Positions 56,973-64,000 of a stretch of 64,000 bases of DNA are shown piece by piece; positions within the stretch are counted from its first letter, which is position 1; every line of letters begins with the position of its first letter. The DNA is from Vibrio rarus. Its GTDB lineage: Bacteria > Pseudomonadota > Gammaproteobacteria > Enterobacterales > Vibrionaceae. Both the position numbers and the translations under genes were made by a program. The stretch covers positions 1,240,001-1,304,000 of the forward strand of contig NZ_AP024900.1 in NCBI RefSeq assembly GCF_024347075.1. The letters are read 5' to 3'. The notes under the pieces were generated by a model. That model saw nothing but the letters and a program-made list of their open reading frames with translations, ran no database searches and was not told the origin of the DNA.

Positions 56973-58097
56973 ATGAAGAACATCCTATTATCTACCACTG
57001 GAGCTAGCCCTCAAGTACTCACCGAAACGCTGTATTCAATAGCGCACAGTGGTAGGCCATTTCCTGACGAAATTTACGTGATTACAACACAAAGCACCAA
57101 AGACACACTACTCAATGGATTGTTTAGAGACGGTCATTTGGCTAAATTACTGCAGGAATATCATCTGCCGACACCAAAGTTTGATGCAGAGCATATATTG
57201 CTGATCGAAGACCATGATGGTAATGCAATTAAAGATGCAAAAACGGTTGAGGATCAGACCTATATGGCAGACTTTATTACCAAAACAGTAAGAGAGTTTA
57301 CCTGTGAGGCTAATACCGCTATTCATGCTTCATTAGCCGGTGGCCGCAAAACTATGGCGTTTTATTTTGGTTATGCCATGTCTTTATATGGTCGGCAACA
57401 AGATACACTGAGTCATGTGTTTGTGGATGACAATTTTGAATTTGTGCGTGACTTTTGGTTCCCAACCAAAGAGTCTCATTGGGTGACAGGAAAAAATGGA
57501 CAGGGAGAGGTCGATATTAGCCAAGCATCGGTAACACTAGCAGAGATCCCATTTGTGAGAATGAGATCTTCATTAGATCCATCGATTATTGAATCTATGG
57601 CGAATCTATCATTTAGCCAGACAGTAGGCATGCTCAATGCCAGTCACAAGCAAGAAGATGTGCAGGTAACCATAAATAGTTCTGCAAAATTGATTTCGAC
57701 ATTGGGTGTCGACATTAAATTAACAGCGAAAGAAATCGCCTTTTATCTTTGGTTATATCATAAAGGCGAGAATGGGTTACTCGTGGATAGGTATTTTGAA
57801 GAAGATAAGCAAAATAGTATTGAATTTCTAAAACACTATAGCAAGATTGCAAAGGATCCAAGAGTGTTCGAGTCATTTGATACCACACCTGAAGAGTTCA
57901 ATGACGAAAGCTACGACTCAATCCGTGGAATGGAAAAATCCTTTTTGCAGCCTATTTGCTCGAACATTAATCGAAAGTTGAGAAAAGCGTTACCCGCACA
58001 GTCAGCGGAGAAGATTGAAATTTCTTCCCTATCAAAGGAGCATGTTCAAAGATACACCTGCAAATTAGCTTGCTCTGCTTTTAAAGTCATAATTTGA
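56973..58097 (+). CDS. CRISPR ring nuclease-family protein (NE0113/Csx, CARF type), orphan
   Basis: 374 aa. NILLSTTGASPQVLTETLYS at the N-terminus and HASLAGGRKTMAFYFGYAM (about residues 118-136) are the two signatures of the Cas_NE0113 family (TIGR02584/PF09623). The family has a CARF-like Rossmann domain that binds and cuts cyclic oligoadenylate made by type III CRISPR Cas10. The C-terminal half (from about residue 200) looks helical, winged-helix-like (KLTAKEIAFYLWLYHKGENG). The start at 56973 is where the family begins; a consensus TATAAT lies at 56931-56936. No cas10, csm/cmr gene or array is in the window, so the source of any signal is unknown. Confidence 0.82.
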   Translation: MKNILLSTTGASPQVLTETLYSIAHSGRPFPDEIYVITTQSTKDTLLNGLFRDGHLAKLLQEYHLPTPKFDAEHILLIEDHDGNAIKDAKTVEDQTYMADFITKTVREFTCEANTAIHASLAGGRKTMAFYFGYAMSLYGRQQDTLSHVFVDDNFEFVRDFWFPTKESHWVTGKNGQGEVDISQASVTLAEIPFVRMRSSLDPSIIESMANLSFSQTVGMLNASHKQEDVQVTINSSAKLISTLGVDIKLTAKEIAFYLWLYHKGENGLLVDRYFEEDKQNSIEFLKHYSKIAKDPRVFESFDTTPEEFNDESYDSIRGMEKSFLQPICSNINRKLRKALPAQSAEKIEISSLSKEHVQRYTCKLACSAFKVII

Positions 58098-58132
58098 ACA
58101 TATAAACTCAAGCGTTTCATTGAGAATGATTG

Positions 58133-58144
58133 CAAGCTTATCAA
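58133..58144. promoter_or_regulatory. Island motif copy 1 (AAGCTTATCAA)
   Basis: CAAGCTTATCAA lies 70 bases before the 58214 start. It shares AAGCTTAT(C/A)AA with the sites at 59080 and 62501. Confidence 0.4.
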
Positions 58145-58213
58145 CTCATACAACAGATAAATCACCGTTATTATTGCTGCATCAAATAAATGTTAGCAGT
58201 AACGGTGACTATT

Positions 58214-58915
58214 ATGGAAACAAAATTACTATCGGTTCAGGATTTAGGATACAAGCGACACAATAGAATTCATGCTCTCCGTCATCGTCAAATAAGAGGA
58301 AAATCAAGCTACACTATAGCAAGGGAATTTTCTCAAAACTTACAATTAATGGAGCATGATATACTCAAGTTTTTTGGCCTGCTAACCCGAAGTAAAAAAG
58401 AGAGGATATTAAGATATAGAGCGACTAATGGCACAATTAAGTATCAAGAGATAGATTTCATAGCAGAAAGCGACAACGGTTTGAAATTTTGTGAATTAAA
58501 GCTTAAAAGCCAATTTAAGCAGAAGATGAACAATAAAGAATCAGGTAGATACCAACTGCATAGCACCACTCAAGCAGCCCAGCCTAAGTACATGATAAAT
58601 GGAGCATTATCCATTTGTGTTGATATGGAGTACCTCTATGAAGGAACAAACTCTAATCAAAATACCCACTACAGCAGCATAAGTGAATTGAAAGATCACC
58701 TAGAGAAGAGGAATGTTGAAGAACTCATTTGGCTCAATATTAAAGATATTTTAGATATCGGTTTAAGCAACGGCTGGTTATCAAAATATAGAATTTGTGA
58801 GTTACGAGAAAGTCATCAAATAATGCACAACCCTATGTTGGATATGCCTCCAGCACATATCATCCCGCAAAATACACCATTTGCACTGCTGCGGCAAAAT
58901 ATGCTTAGCATGTAA
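58214..58915 (+). CDS. PD-(D/E)XK nuclease-like protein
   Basis: 233 aa, family not recognised. The segment YQEIDFIAESDNGLKFCELKLKS gives the arrangement D81 ... E94-x-K96 with flanking strands, the core of restriction-endonuclease-like PD-(D/E)XK folds. An N-terminal basic helical region (residues 10-35) could bind nucleic acid. The start METKLLS at 58214 is preferred to a TTG at 58190. It lies 116 bases after the CARF-type protein gene in the same direction. Nuclease activity is inferred from the motif alone. Confidence 0.6.
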   Translation: METKLLSVQDLGYKRHNRIHALRHRQIRGKSSYTIAREFSQNLQLMEHDILKFFGLLTRSKKERILRYRATNGTIKYQEIDFIAESDNGLKFCELKLKSQFKQKMNNKESGRYQLHSTTQAAQPKYMINGALSICVDMEYLYEGTNSNQNTHYSSISELKDHLEKRNVEELIWLNIKDILDIGLSNGWLSKYRICELRESHQIMHNPMLDMPPAHIIPQNTPFALLRQNMLSM

Positions 58916-58951
58916 ATCCCATTTTAAATTCAAATACTTCTTTTTATCGTC

Positions 58952-59060
58952 ATACCATCACACTAAGTCAGTGCTCAGAAATAGCGCAGGAAAAATTCTA
59001 ACGCCGTTATCGAGTATTTTAACAAGCTAGAATGCCCCGTTATTTAGCACGATTGGTATC
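58952..59060. repeat. MITE-like element, short form
   Basis: 109 bases with inverted ends ATACCATCAC and CGATTGGTAT. Internally it carries AGAAATAGCGCAGGAAAAAT and AACAAGCTAGAATG, both found in the copies at 31432-31592 and 21301-21339. It sits between the nuclease-like gene and the next pair. There is no coding capacity, so it must be moved in trans. Confidence 0.75.
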
Positions 59061-59079
59061 AATATAAAGAGTTACTTTC

Positions 59080-59092
59080 ATAAGCTTATCAA
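59080..59092. promoter_or_regulatory. Island motif copy 2 (ATAAGCTTATCAA)
   Basis: ATAAGCTTATCAA lies 61 bases before the 59153 start, just outside the MITE-like element. The context GAGTT...TT(C)ATAAGCTTAT(C)AAAC also fits copy 3. Confidence 0.45.
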
Positions 59093-59152
59093 ACTTTATA
59101 TTTGGCTTGAAATGGCCAAAGATATATCCCAATTACCAATAAGGAATATAAC

Positions 59153-60073
59153 ATGTGCAAGCAAAGCGGTTTCAGCAGATATCAAAAACGCGTCATTAAA
59201 TTTTTGTCTGACTACTTAGGTGTAAATATCCCTTTCAGTTATGAACGAACGCAAACAAACCATTTAAAAGTGCTTATAGAGGGTGTGCCTAAACCCATGT
59301 ATACGGGGGCGACGCCTTCAGATAGAAAGTCTTTCAACAACTTTGTGGCTGATGTGAAGCGAGAAATTAAAGCACTGAATAACAGTGAAACATCTACAAC
59401 AAGTGCTAAAAATGTAAAAACCGTCATTGCCCATACAGACAAGTATGACAGAGTGATCAAAAGCAGTGTTAAAGGACTTCGCGGAAGAATTGATACCCTA
59501 AAAACGCGTGAGGAAGAGCAAGTGCTAGACAGCAGATCCATAGAGTGTGTGAACACGTTTCGTAGCGATACAGTAAAACAGGCTGTATCTATGGCGATAC
59601 AAGCAAGAAAACAAGTTAACTACCTAAAAGCTAAGGACATAAAGGAAGTAGAAGATAAAGCTCGAACACACCTGGATTTTATGATGCCAACCATGGCCTG
59701 CTATGCCAACTTACTTAATAACAAAACGAAGTATGCATTAGGCAAAGAGCCTCATCTAGTGGCGGTTAATGATGATCGAGTCGCAGAGGATAACACTCAT
59801 AAATCAAGAGAAATCACGGAATCAGAGGTAGCCATACCGCAAATTAACAGCCAATTGCTGAGCGTTCCTGCCAACGACTTGGTAAAAATGAGTTCAACTG
59901 AGCGAATAAAGCAATTGCGTAACTTGTCCAAAGCTGAAGCACTTTCATTAATAGAAGATATTAAACAGGCCATAGCCCTTAACCGAGAAGAAGATATTCA
60001 ATCCGTAGTCTCAATAATCCTAGAAAAAGAGTTACCCATTGAAGCGATCATTTCACGAATTGAAGCCGCTTGA
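59153..60073 (+). CDS. Uncharacterised island protein
   Basis: 306 aa, not recognised. The first 75 residues (SRYQKRVIKFLSDYLGV, NHLKVLIEGVPKPMYTGATP, SDRKSFNNFVADVKREIKAL) have the strand-helix spacing of a small HicA-like double-stranded-RNA-binding fold, but this is only a resemblance. The rest is helical and charged, with a final repeat-like region rich in Glu, Ile and Leu. AAGGAA precedes the start. The next gene follows after 24 bases, so they form a pair. Confidence 0.65.
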   Translation: MCKQSGFSRYQKRVIKFLSDYLGVNIPFSYERTQTNHLKVLIEGVPKPMYTGATPSDRKSFNNFVADVKREIKALNNSETSTTSAKNVKTVIAHTDKYDRVIKSSVKGLRGRIDTLKTREEEQVLDSRSIECVNTFRSDTVKQAVSMAIQARKQVNYLKAKDIKEVEDKARTHLDFMMPTMACYANLLNNKTKYALGKEPHLVAVNDDRVAEDNTHKSREITESEVAIPQINSQLLSVPANDLVKMSSTERIKQLRNLSKAEALSLIEDIKQAIALNREEDIQSVVSIILEKELPIEAIISRIEAA

Positions 60074-60097
60074 TAAAGAGTTAAAGGGACGATAAAA

Positions 60098-61267
60098 ATG
60101 AATGTATTTTCTGTACCGATCAGCCAAGTTGGATTTTGCTATAACTTGGAATTTGAAAATTGGCATAATGGCTTGGTTGGCTATCGTGTGTTTGAAGATG
60201 GAAAACGAGAATTACTTGAAGGGGGGCTAGGATTTGGCTTAGACATGCTGCAGACTTTTGAAGGCGCAGAACAATGGAAGGCCCAGATCCCCACCTCAGT
60301 TTATGACATAACATGCCTTTATCCTGAGTATCAATATCAAATGTTGCACTTGGCTTCGTGCTGCTCCAATGCCATCGATTTACTCAATAGTCGGCCTATT
60401 TTATTAGCTCTTATATGTGACAAGTACAGTGTTGATAATTCGCAGGCAATGAGATTAATAGGGCTAGGGCAAAGGCAAATTTTGGCTGAGCTCGGGTTAG
60501 ACTCAACAAAAAGCGCCTTAAAATTTCTCGATAAAGTGATAAAAGACAACAGATTATCAACAAGCTTGAACCTAGTTAGAAGTTTGCTACACCCGGTAAG
60601 TAAACGTTACCTACGCTTTAAACACTATACCGAAGTATTCCACTCTACTGTGATATTGGATCAATCATATCCATTTATGACGGGGACAGCATTAGGTATG
60701 GCTATAGCGAATGCACGCACTAATCCAGAAATAAATATCTCTACTTACTTTACCGATACATTACGCCTAGGAGAAGCCATTGGTGTTAATGATCCTATTG
60801 CTGTTATTCAACGCTTGCCTTCTTTAGAGAGGCTGAGGGACCTCCACGACCGTTGGAGTGAACAAAGAATGCAGCAACGTTTTCAGTTACGCAGACCCCA
60901 AAATACGGACGTGCCTTATGTGAATGATTTCACACTAACTGATGACATGCAGCACATAGCCAATTATCAACAGCTGTGCGATGAAGCCATAGAGATGAAA
61001 CATTGTATCTCGATATACCATAATAGAATAGTCAGTGGACAGTACAGTGCATTTCGCCTGCTCAGTCCAGAGCGTATGACTGTTGGGATCAAACACGTGA
61101 GCACTAAGACATTTCCATATGAAATTGATCAGATCTGTGGGGTGCGAAACGCATCGCCAACCGAAGCAACTAGACAGGTTGTTTATGATTGGTTTGAACG
61201 TAATCGAAAGTCATATAGTTCAAGTAATGTTGTTGCAACGTCAAATAGAGCTATTAATGCCAACTAG
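60098..61267 (+). CDS. PcfJ-like protein
   Basis: 389 aa. The C-terminal part (about residues 295-375), with AIEMKHCISIYHNRIVSGQY, SAFRLLSPERMTVGI and ICGVRNASPTEATRQVVYDW, fits the PcfJ-like family (Cys-containing helix, strands, then an R/K-G/N-x-x-P-type loop), found on plasmids and phages and of unknown function. The N-terminal half is not recognised. AAAGGGACG precedes the ATG. Co-directional with the preceding unknown gene; its end overlaps the convergent membrane protein gene by four bases. Confidence 0.65.
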   Translation: MNVFSVPISQVGFCYNLEFENWHNGLVGYRVFEDGKRELLEGGLGFGLDMLQTFEGAEQWKAQIPTSVYDITCLYPEYQYQMLHLASCCSNAIDLLNSRPILLALICDKYSVDNSQAMRLIGLGQRQILAELGLDSTKSALKFLDKVIKDNRLSTSLNLVRSLLHPVSKRYLRFKHYTEVFHSTVILDQSYPFMTGTALGMAIANARTNPEINISTYFTDTLRLGEAIGVNDPIAVIQRLPSLERLRDLHDRWSEQRMQQRFQLRRPQNTDVPYVNDFTLTDDMQHIANYQQLCDEAIEMKHCISIYHNRIVSGQYSAFRLLSPERMTVGIKHVSTKTFPYEIDQICGVRNASPTEATRQVVYDWFERNRKSYSSSNVVATSNRAINAN

Positions 61268-62337
61268 TAAGTTGCTAGCTGTTGTGGGTTCTTTACAATT
61301 ACTTGAGCTCGGCCTTTATAGGAAGTAATGCCACCAGTAACACATACGTTCTGGTTTGAGTAAGTGGTATAGAGGGAGCGACCTTGAGCCACATGATTAA
61401 AGTCTGATTTCCAAATAACCACGGAAAATTGTGTTTGTGGAAAGGTGTGGTCAAAATTTAAATAGCTGCCTTTTGCAAAGTCAGTGATTTGCACAACCTT
61501 TCCACATACTGTCGCATTTGTATCAACAAAGCGTAGAGCATTGTTGGCTGTGATGGCTGATTCGGGTGAACTTTTTAAACGAGTGACACTTGCGTTAGGA
61601 GCGTCATTAGTTAATGATTGATAGGCAAGCATACCGCCAATCACAGCACATACGACAATTAAAACCGCACTGATCCCTTTCCAAAATCCACCGTATTCTT
61701 TAGGCTTTGAAGCCCCATGATTAGAGGCATTATTGACTGTTACTTGGGTGAGACGTACTTCATGCAGCAAATCTTTAATCTCGTTTTTTTGCTGTAAATT
61801 GGTCACTTCCATTTCAAGCTTCTGATTTCTTAGCTCGAGCTCATGAATACGTGACTGTGCATCCATCACTGCTTTACTGGCATTTTGTTGGATACGACTC
61901 ACTTCACGTGACGATTTATTTTCCGATAGGGCAAGTACTAGATCTGCATGGGAATTTAGCTGTTTGTCTTGGTAGCGAGGATGAAAGTTCAGCAGTTCTT
62001 GGGTAGTCAAAGCCCCCGATTTTCTGAGCATCTTCATCACAGCGGATAGATAATATTCAGTATCGATGTCGTTTCTCCACGCAGTAATCAGCACGTTACT
62101 ACTGTTGTTATCGGCAACGACAAAGGTCCCATAGAATCGCTCATCCGTTTCAGGGTGGATTAATACACCGTCATACACTGAACGATCTTCATATCTATGG
62201 TCTTGTCTTGCCTGAGATTCTAGTAATAAAGTACATTCCATATCTTCATCAAAGGTAAAGCCAAAACGAAGAGGGAATGAATCTATGTTGCAGTGTTCTT
62301 GATGCTTAACTAAAACACTGATTTGAGAGCGTGACAT
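61264..62337 (-). CDS. Membrane-anchored coiled-coil protein with C-terminal OB-fold
   Basis: 357 aa, not recognised as a named family. The N-terminal 110 residues form an alpha/beta domain, then a coiled coil (about 140-200, HELELRNQKLEMEVTNLQQK). A single membrane helix follows (GISAVLIVVCAVIGGMLAY), and last a domain starting NATVCGKVVQITDFAKGSYL with TQFSVVIWKSDF and GRAQVIVKNPQQL. That has the look of an OB-fold nucleic-acid-binding module, here placed outside the membrane. The ATG at 62337 is chosen over a TTG at 62370. Confidence 0.65.
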   Translation of the reverse strand: MSRSQISVLVKHQEHCNIDSFPLRFGFTFDEDMECTLLLESQARQDHRYEDRSVYDGVLIHPETDERFYGTFVVADNNSSNVLITAWRNDIDTEYYLSAVMKMLRKSGALTTQELLNFHPRYQDKQLNSHADLVLALSENKSSREVSRIQQNASKAVMDAQSRIHELELRNQKLEMEVTNLQQKNEIKDLLHEVRLTQVTVNNASNHGASKPKEYGGFWKGISAVLIVVCAVIGGMLAYQSLTNDAPNASVTRLKSSPESAITANNALRFVDTNATVCGKVVQITDFAKGSYLNFDHTFPQTQFSVVIWKSDFNHVAQGRSLYTTYSNQNVCVTGGITSYKGRAQVIVKNPQQLATY

Positions 62338-62497
62338 TTGAAAAACCAACTGAAAAAAACGGACATACAAATTCTATTGATTTCTGAGCTTATGTCTACA
62401 CTCCTCATACCGTTTAAATAACAGAATTAATTATTTATTTGTGATAAACATTATTTCGATTTGAACCAATATATTGCTTTATATTCAACTTGAGTTT

Positions 62498-62513
62498 TTT
62501 ATAAGCTTATAAA
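62498..62513. promoter_or_regulatory. Island motif copy 3, 16-base palindrome
   Basis: TTTATAAGCTTATAAA is a perfect palindrome in the 241-base divergent gap, 66-81 bases before the 62579 start. It contains the AAGCTTAT(A)AA motif of copies 1 and 2. Confidence 0.45.
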
Positions 62514-62578
62514 CCCCTAGTTATATCCAGTCTAATTCATAATCGTCTCATATTAAGAATGATTGAGAGGTAATAATT

Positions 62579-63205
62579 ATGAATCACAATATTACATCAC
62601 GAACATTAGTTGTTTTAGCTAACTCAGTTAAACATCATCAATGTTGCGTAGCAGGAAAATGTTTAGACACTAAAGAGTGGATACGTCCTGTTGCCAATGC
62701 ACACGGTGCAGAGCTTACGCAACAACAGGCAAGCGTAACGAACCCTTATGGTGTTTACCAAGTAAAGCCACTGCAAAAGGTTAAGATGGGTTTTGAGCAA
62801 GCTGTGCCTCTCAAAAATCAGCCGGAAAATTATTTGATCAATAATGTACGGTGGACACAACAATATAAAATTTCTCCGGCTGATCTACATCAGTTTTTAG
62901 ATACACCTGCTTCTTTATGGGGCGTAGGGGATCGAGTGGACTATCAAGCCATTGTGCGCGGCCAGATAACCATAGGTAACTCTTTACAGTTAATTAAAGT
63001 GGAAGATCTATTGCTATACATTGATGACTATGAAAGGCGCAGAGCATCATTTTCATACAATGGTATTGAATATAATTTGGCAGTAACGGATCCAAGTTTT
63101 AATCGTTACGTCAATGATCAAAGTGACCTCATTGGCATTTTGTGCATTAGCCTTGGTGAAGAGTTTCATGGTAATTGCTACAAACTTGTAGCCGCAATTT
63201 ATTAG
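62579..63205 (+). CDS. Dual OB-like domain protein
   Basis: 208 aa. RTLVVLANSVKHHQCCVAGKCLD and EWIRPVANAHGAELT open a domain typical of proteins encoded next to DUF488. The layout suggests two successive OB-like barrels (second around VEDLLLYIDDYERRRASFSY). GAGAGG precedes the ATG. The DUF488 gene follows after nine bases, so the two are co-translated. The name rests on layout and neighbour; no activity is known to me. Confidence 0.65.
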   Translation: MNHNITSRTLVVLANSVKHHQCCVAGKCLDTKEWIRPVANAHGAELTQQQASVTNPYGVYQVKPLQKVKMGFEQAVPLKNQPENYLINNVRWTQQYKISPADLHQFLDTPASLWGVGDRVDYQAIVRGQITIGNSLQLIKVEDLLLYIDDYERRRASFSYNGIEYNLAVTDPSFNRYVNDQSDLIGILCISLGEEFHGNCYKLVAAIY

Positions 63206-63214
63206 GAGATTAGA

Positions 63215-63655
63215 GTGAATATTTATACTATCGGCTTTACTAAAAAAGGGGCAGAGCGCTTTTTTACACTATTGAAGCGAAACGGTGTCAAAACCTTGAT
63301 TGATGTTCGCTTAAACAATGCATCACAACTAGCAGGCTTTGCTAAGAAAAATGACCTTGCCTACTTTTTAAAGGAACTGTGCAATATAGATTATATTCAT
63401 ATGCCTAAACTGTCACCTTCAGAAGAAATCCTTAAAGGTTATAAAGCAAAAACGTTATCTTGGGCAGAATATGAGATAAGATTTAATGCTTTACTACAGC
63501 AAAGAAAAGCGGAAACGTTGCTGAGTGATGATACTCTATCAGACGCTTGTTTTTTGTGCAGTGAACATGAGGCGGATCAGTGTCATCGACGTTTAGTTGC
63601 CGAATACATTGCAAATCACTCCCCGACAGACGTAAAAATTAAGCACCTAAAATAA
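63215..63655 (+). CDS. DUF488 family protein
   Basis: 146 aa, starting at GTG (63215) behind AGGAG. The family marks are NIYTIGFTKKGAERFFTLLK, TLIDVRLNNASQLAGFAKK, and the terminal CFLCSEHEADQCHRRLVAEYI with its cysteine-histidine set. DUF488 proteins are widespread, of unclear biochemistry, and common in accessory and defence regions. Its stop overlaps the ATG of the next gene (TAATG), which indicates coupling. Confidence 0.88.
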   Translation: MNIYTIGFTKKGAERFFTLLKRNGVKTLIDVRLNNASQLAGFAKKNDLAYFLKELCNIDYIHMPKLSPSEEILKGYKAKTLSWAEYEIRFNALLQQRKAETLLSDDTLSDACFLCSEHEADQCHRRLVAEYIANHSPTDVKIKHLK

Positions 63656-64000
63656 TGAATAAGTTACTGGTTTTATACCCGAAAGAATTTAACTGCTTTT
63701 CTAAACTAAAGCGCAAGCTCGATAGAATCATATCTAATATGGATGATGTTGGATTGCTTACTACTCAAGACGGTCATGAACTATTAAGGCGCTACGCTAA
63801 CAGCATCAACGCTACCTTTGAGAACCATAATGCTCCATTAGATACGTTAAATTTTACACATGCTGTTGTTTTTGATGACGGTGAAGCGTTTACGCGAGAA
63901 TTGGAGCAGATCACAGTACAAAGCATACCTATTCGTGTCATTAAAATTGCAGTTACACGAGTGATCAATATAAAGAACGAGATAGATTATGCCGATAAAA
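63655..64000 (+). CDS. Uncharacterised protein, 3' end beyond window
   Basis: The ATG at 63655 overlaps the DUF488 stop, and 115 codons are open to the window edge with no stop. It begins MNKLLVLYPKEFNCFSKLKR and continues with LDTLNFTHAVVFDDGEAFTR and IPIRVIKIAVTRVINIK, an alpha/beta domain I do not recognise. It is part of the tightly packed trio with the dual-OB-like and DUF488 genes and so probably acts with them. Confidence 0.7.
   Translation, partial: MNKLLVLYPKEFNCFSKLKRKLDRIISNMDDVGLLTTQDGHELLRRYANSINATFENHNAPLDTLNFTHAVVFDDGEAFTRELEQITVQSIPIRVIKIAVTRVINIKNEIDYADK

Noticed and set aside
56079..62406. 15-base direct repeat ATGTCTACACTCCTC at 56079-56093 and 62392-62406 as possible island att sites
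   Set aside because: A 15-base match is expected about twice by chance in 64 kb, no integrase or tRNA is near, and island genes continue to the right of the second copy.
57000..64000. CRISPR array expected next to the NE0113-family gene
   Set aside because: No regularly spaced repeats were seen on reading the intergenic gaps of the island.

Overview
The window reads as a chromosomal segment of a marine gammaproteobacterium of the Vibrionaceae. This rests on gene content recognised from the translations: the thrS-infC-rpmI-rplT block, pheST, ihfA, purT, a long two-domain cdd, sbcB, sbcCD, a DUF3581 protein, an AcfD/SslE-type surface metalloprotease and a YdiJ-type dehydrogenase. Base composition is moderately AT-rich. 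No rRNA, tRNA or CRISPR array was seen.

Layout. 1-4.6 kb: the end of a DUF2786 gene, ydiJ and a DUF3581 gene. 4.7-14.1 kb: translation genes, thrS-infC-rpmI-rplT and then pheS-pheT, interrupted by a GNAT gene, a nest of short repeats and a PQQ-type sugar dehydrogenase. 14.2-20.9 kb: a patchwork between pheT and ihfA. It holds a DEAD-box helicase, a YwbE protein, a REP-associated (Y1/HUH) transposase flanked by inverted GGGTGGC-type repeats, a gene remnant cut by such a repeat, and small accessory genes. 20.9-26.2 kb: ihfA, purT and cdd with PurR-like boxes, the LrgAB-like pair yohJK, and sbcB. 26.6-35 kb: the large secreted AcfD/SslE homologue, a Rossmann-fold protein, astE and a lipoprotein hydrolase. 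35-50.8 kb: glgC, a MATE transporter, a three-gene outer-membrane cluster, nucleobase and nucleotide deaminases, a WYL regulator facing rmuC, ssb, an SgrR-like regulator, a lipoprotein and a small outer-membrane protein. 51-56.8 kb: sbcD-sbcC and a thioesterase-fold protein.

From 56.9 kb to the end the content changes to an accessory island. It has an orphan CRISPR ring-nuclease-family (NE0113, CARF-type) protein with no Cas10 or array in view, then a small protein with a PD-(D/E)XK-like nuclease core. These are followed by an uncharacterised protein paired with a PcfJ-like protein, a membrane/coiled-coil/OB-fold protein on the other strand, and a tightly packed trio (dual-OB-like protein, DUF488, partial unknown). 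Three transcription starts in this island share a motif, AAGCTTAT(C/A)AA, 60-80 bp before the start codon, which suggests common control. This is the best candidate for an undescribed, possibly defence-related, system. Its function is inference.

Two dispersed repeat families run through the window. One is a GGGTGTC/GGGTGGC motif tied to the transposase gene. The other is a MITE-like element ending in ATACCA(A)T; one partial copy of it appears to supply the last codons and stop of purT.
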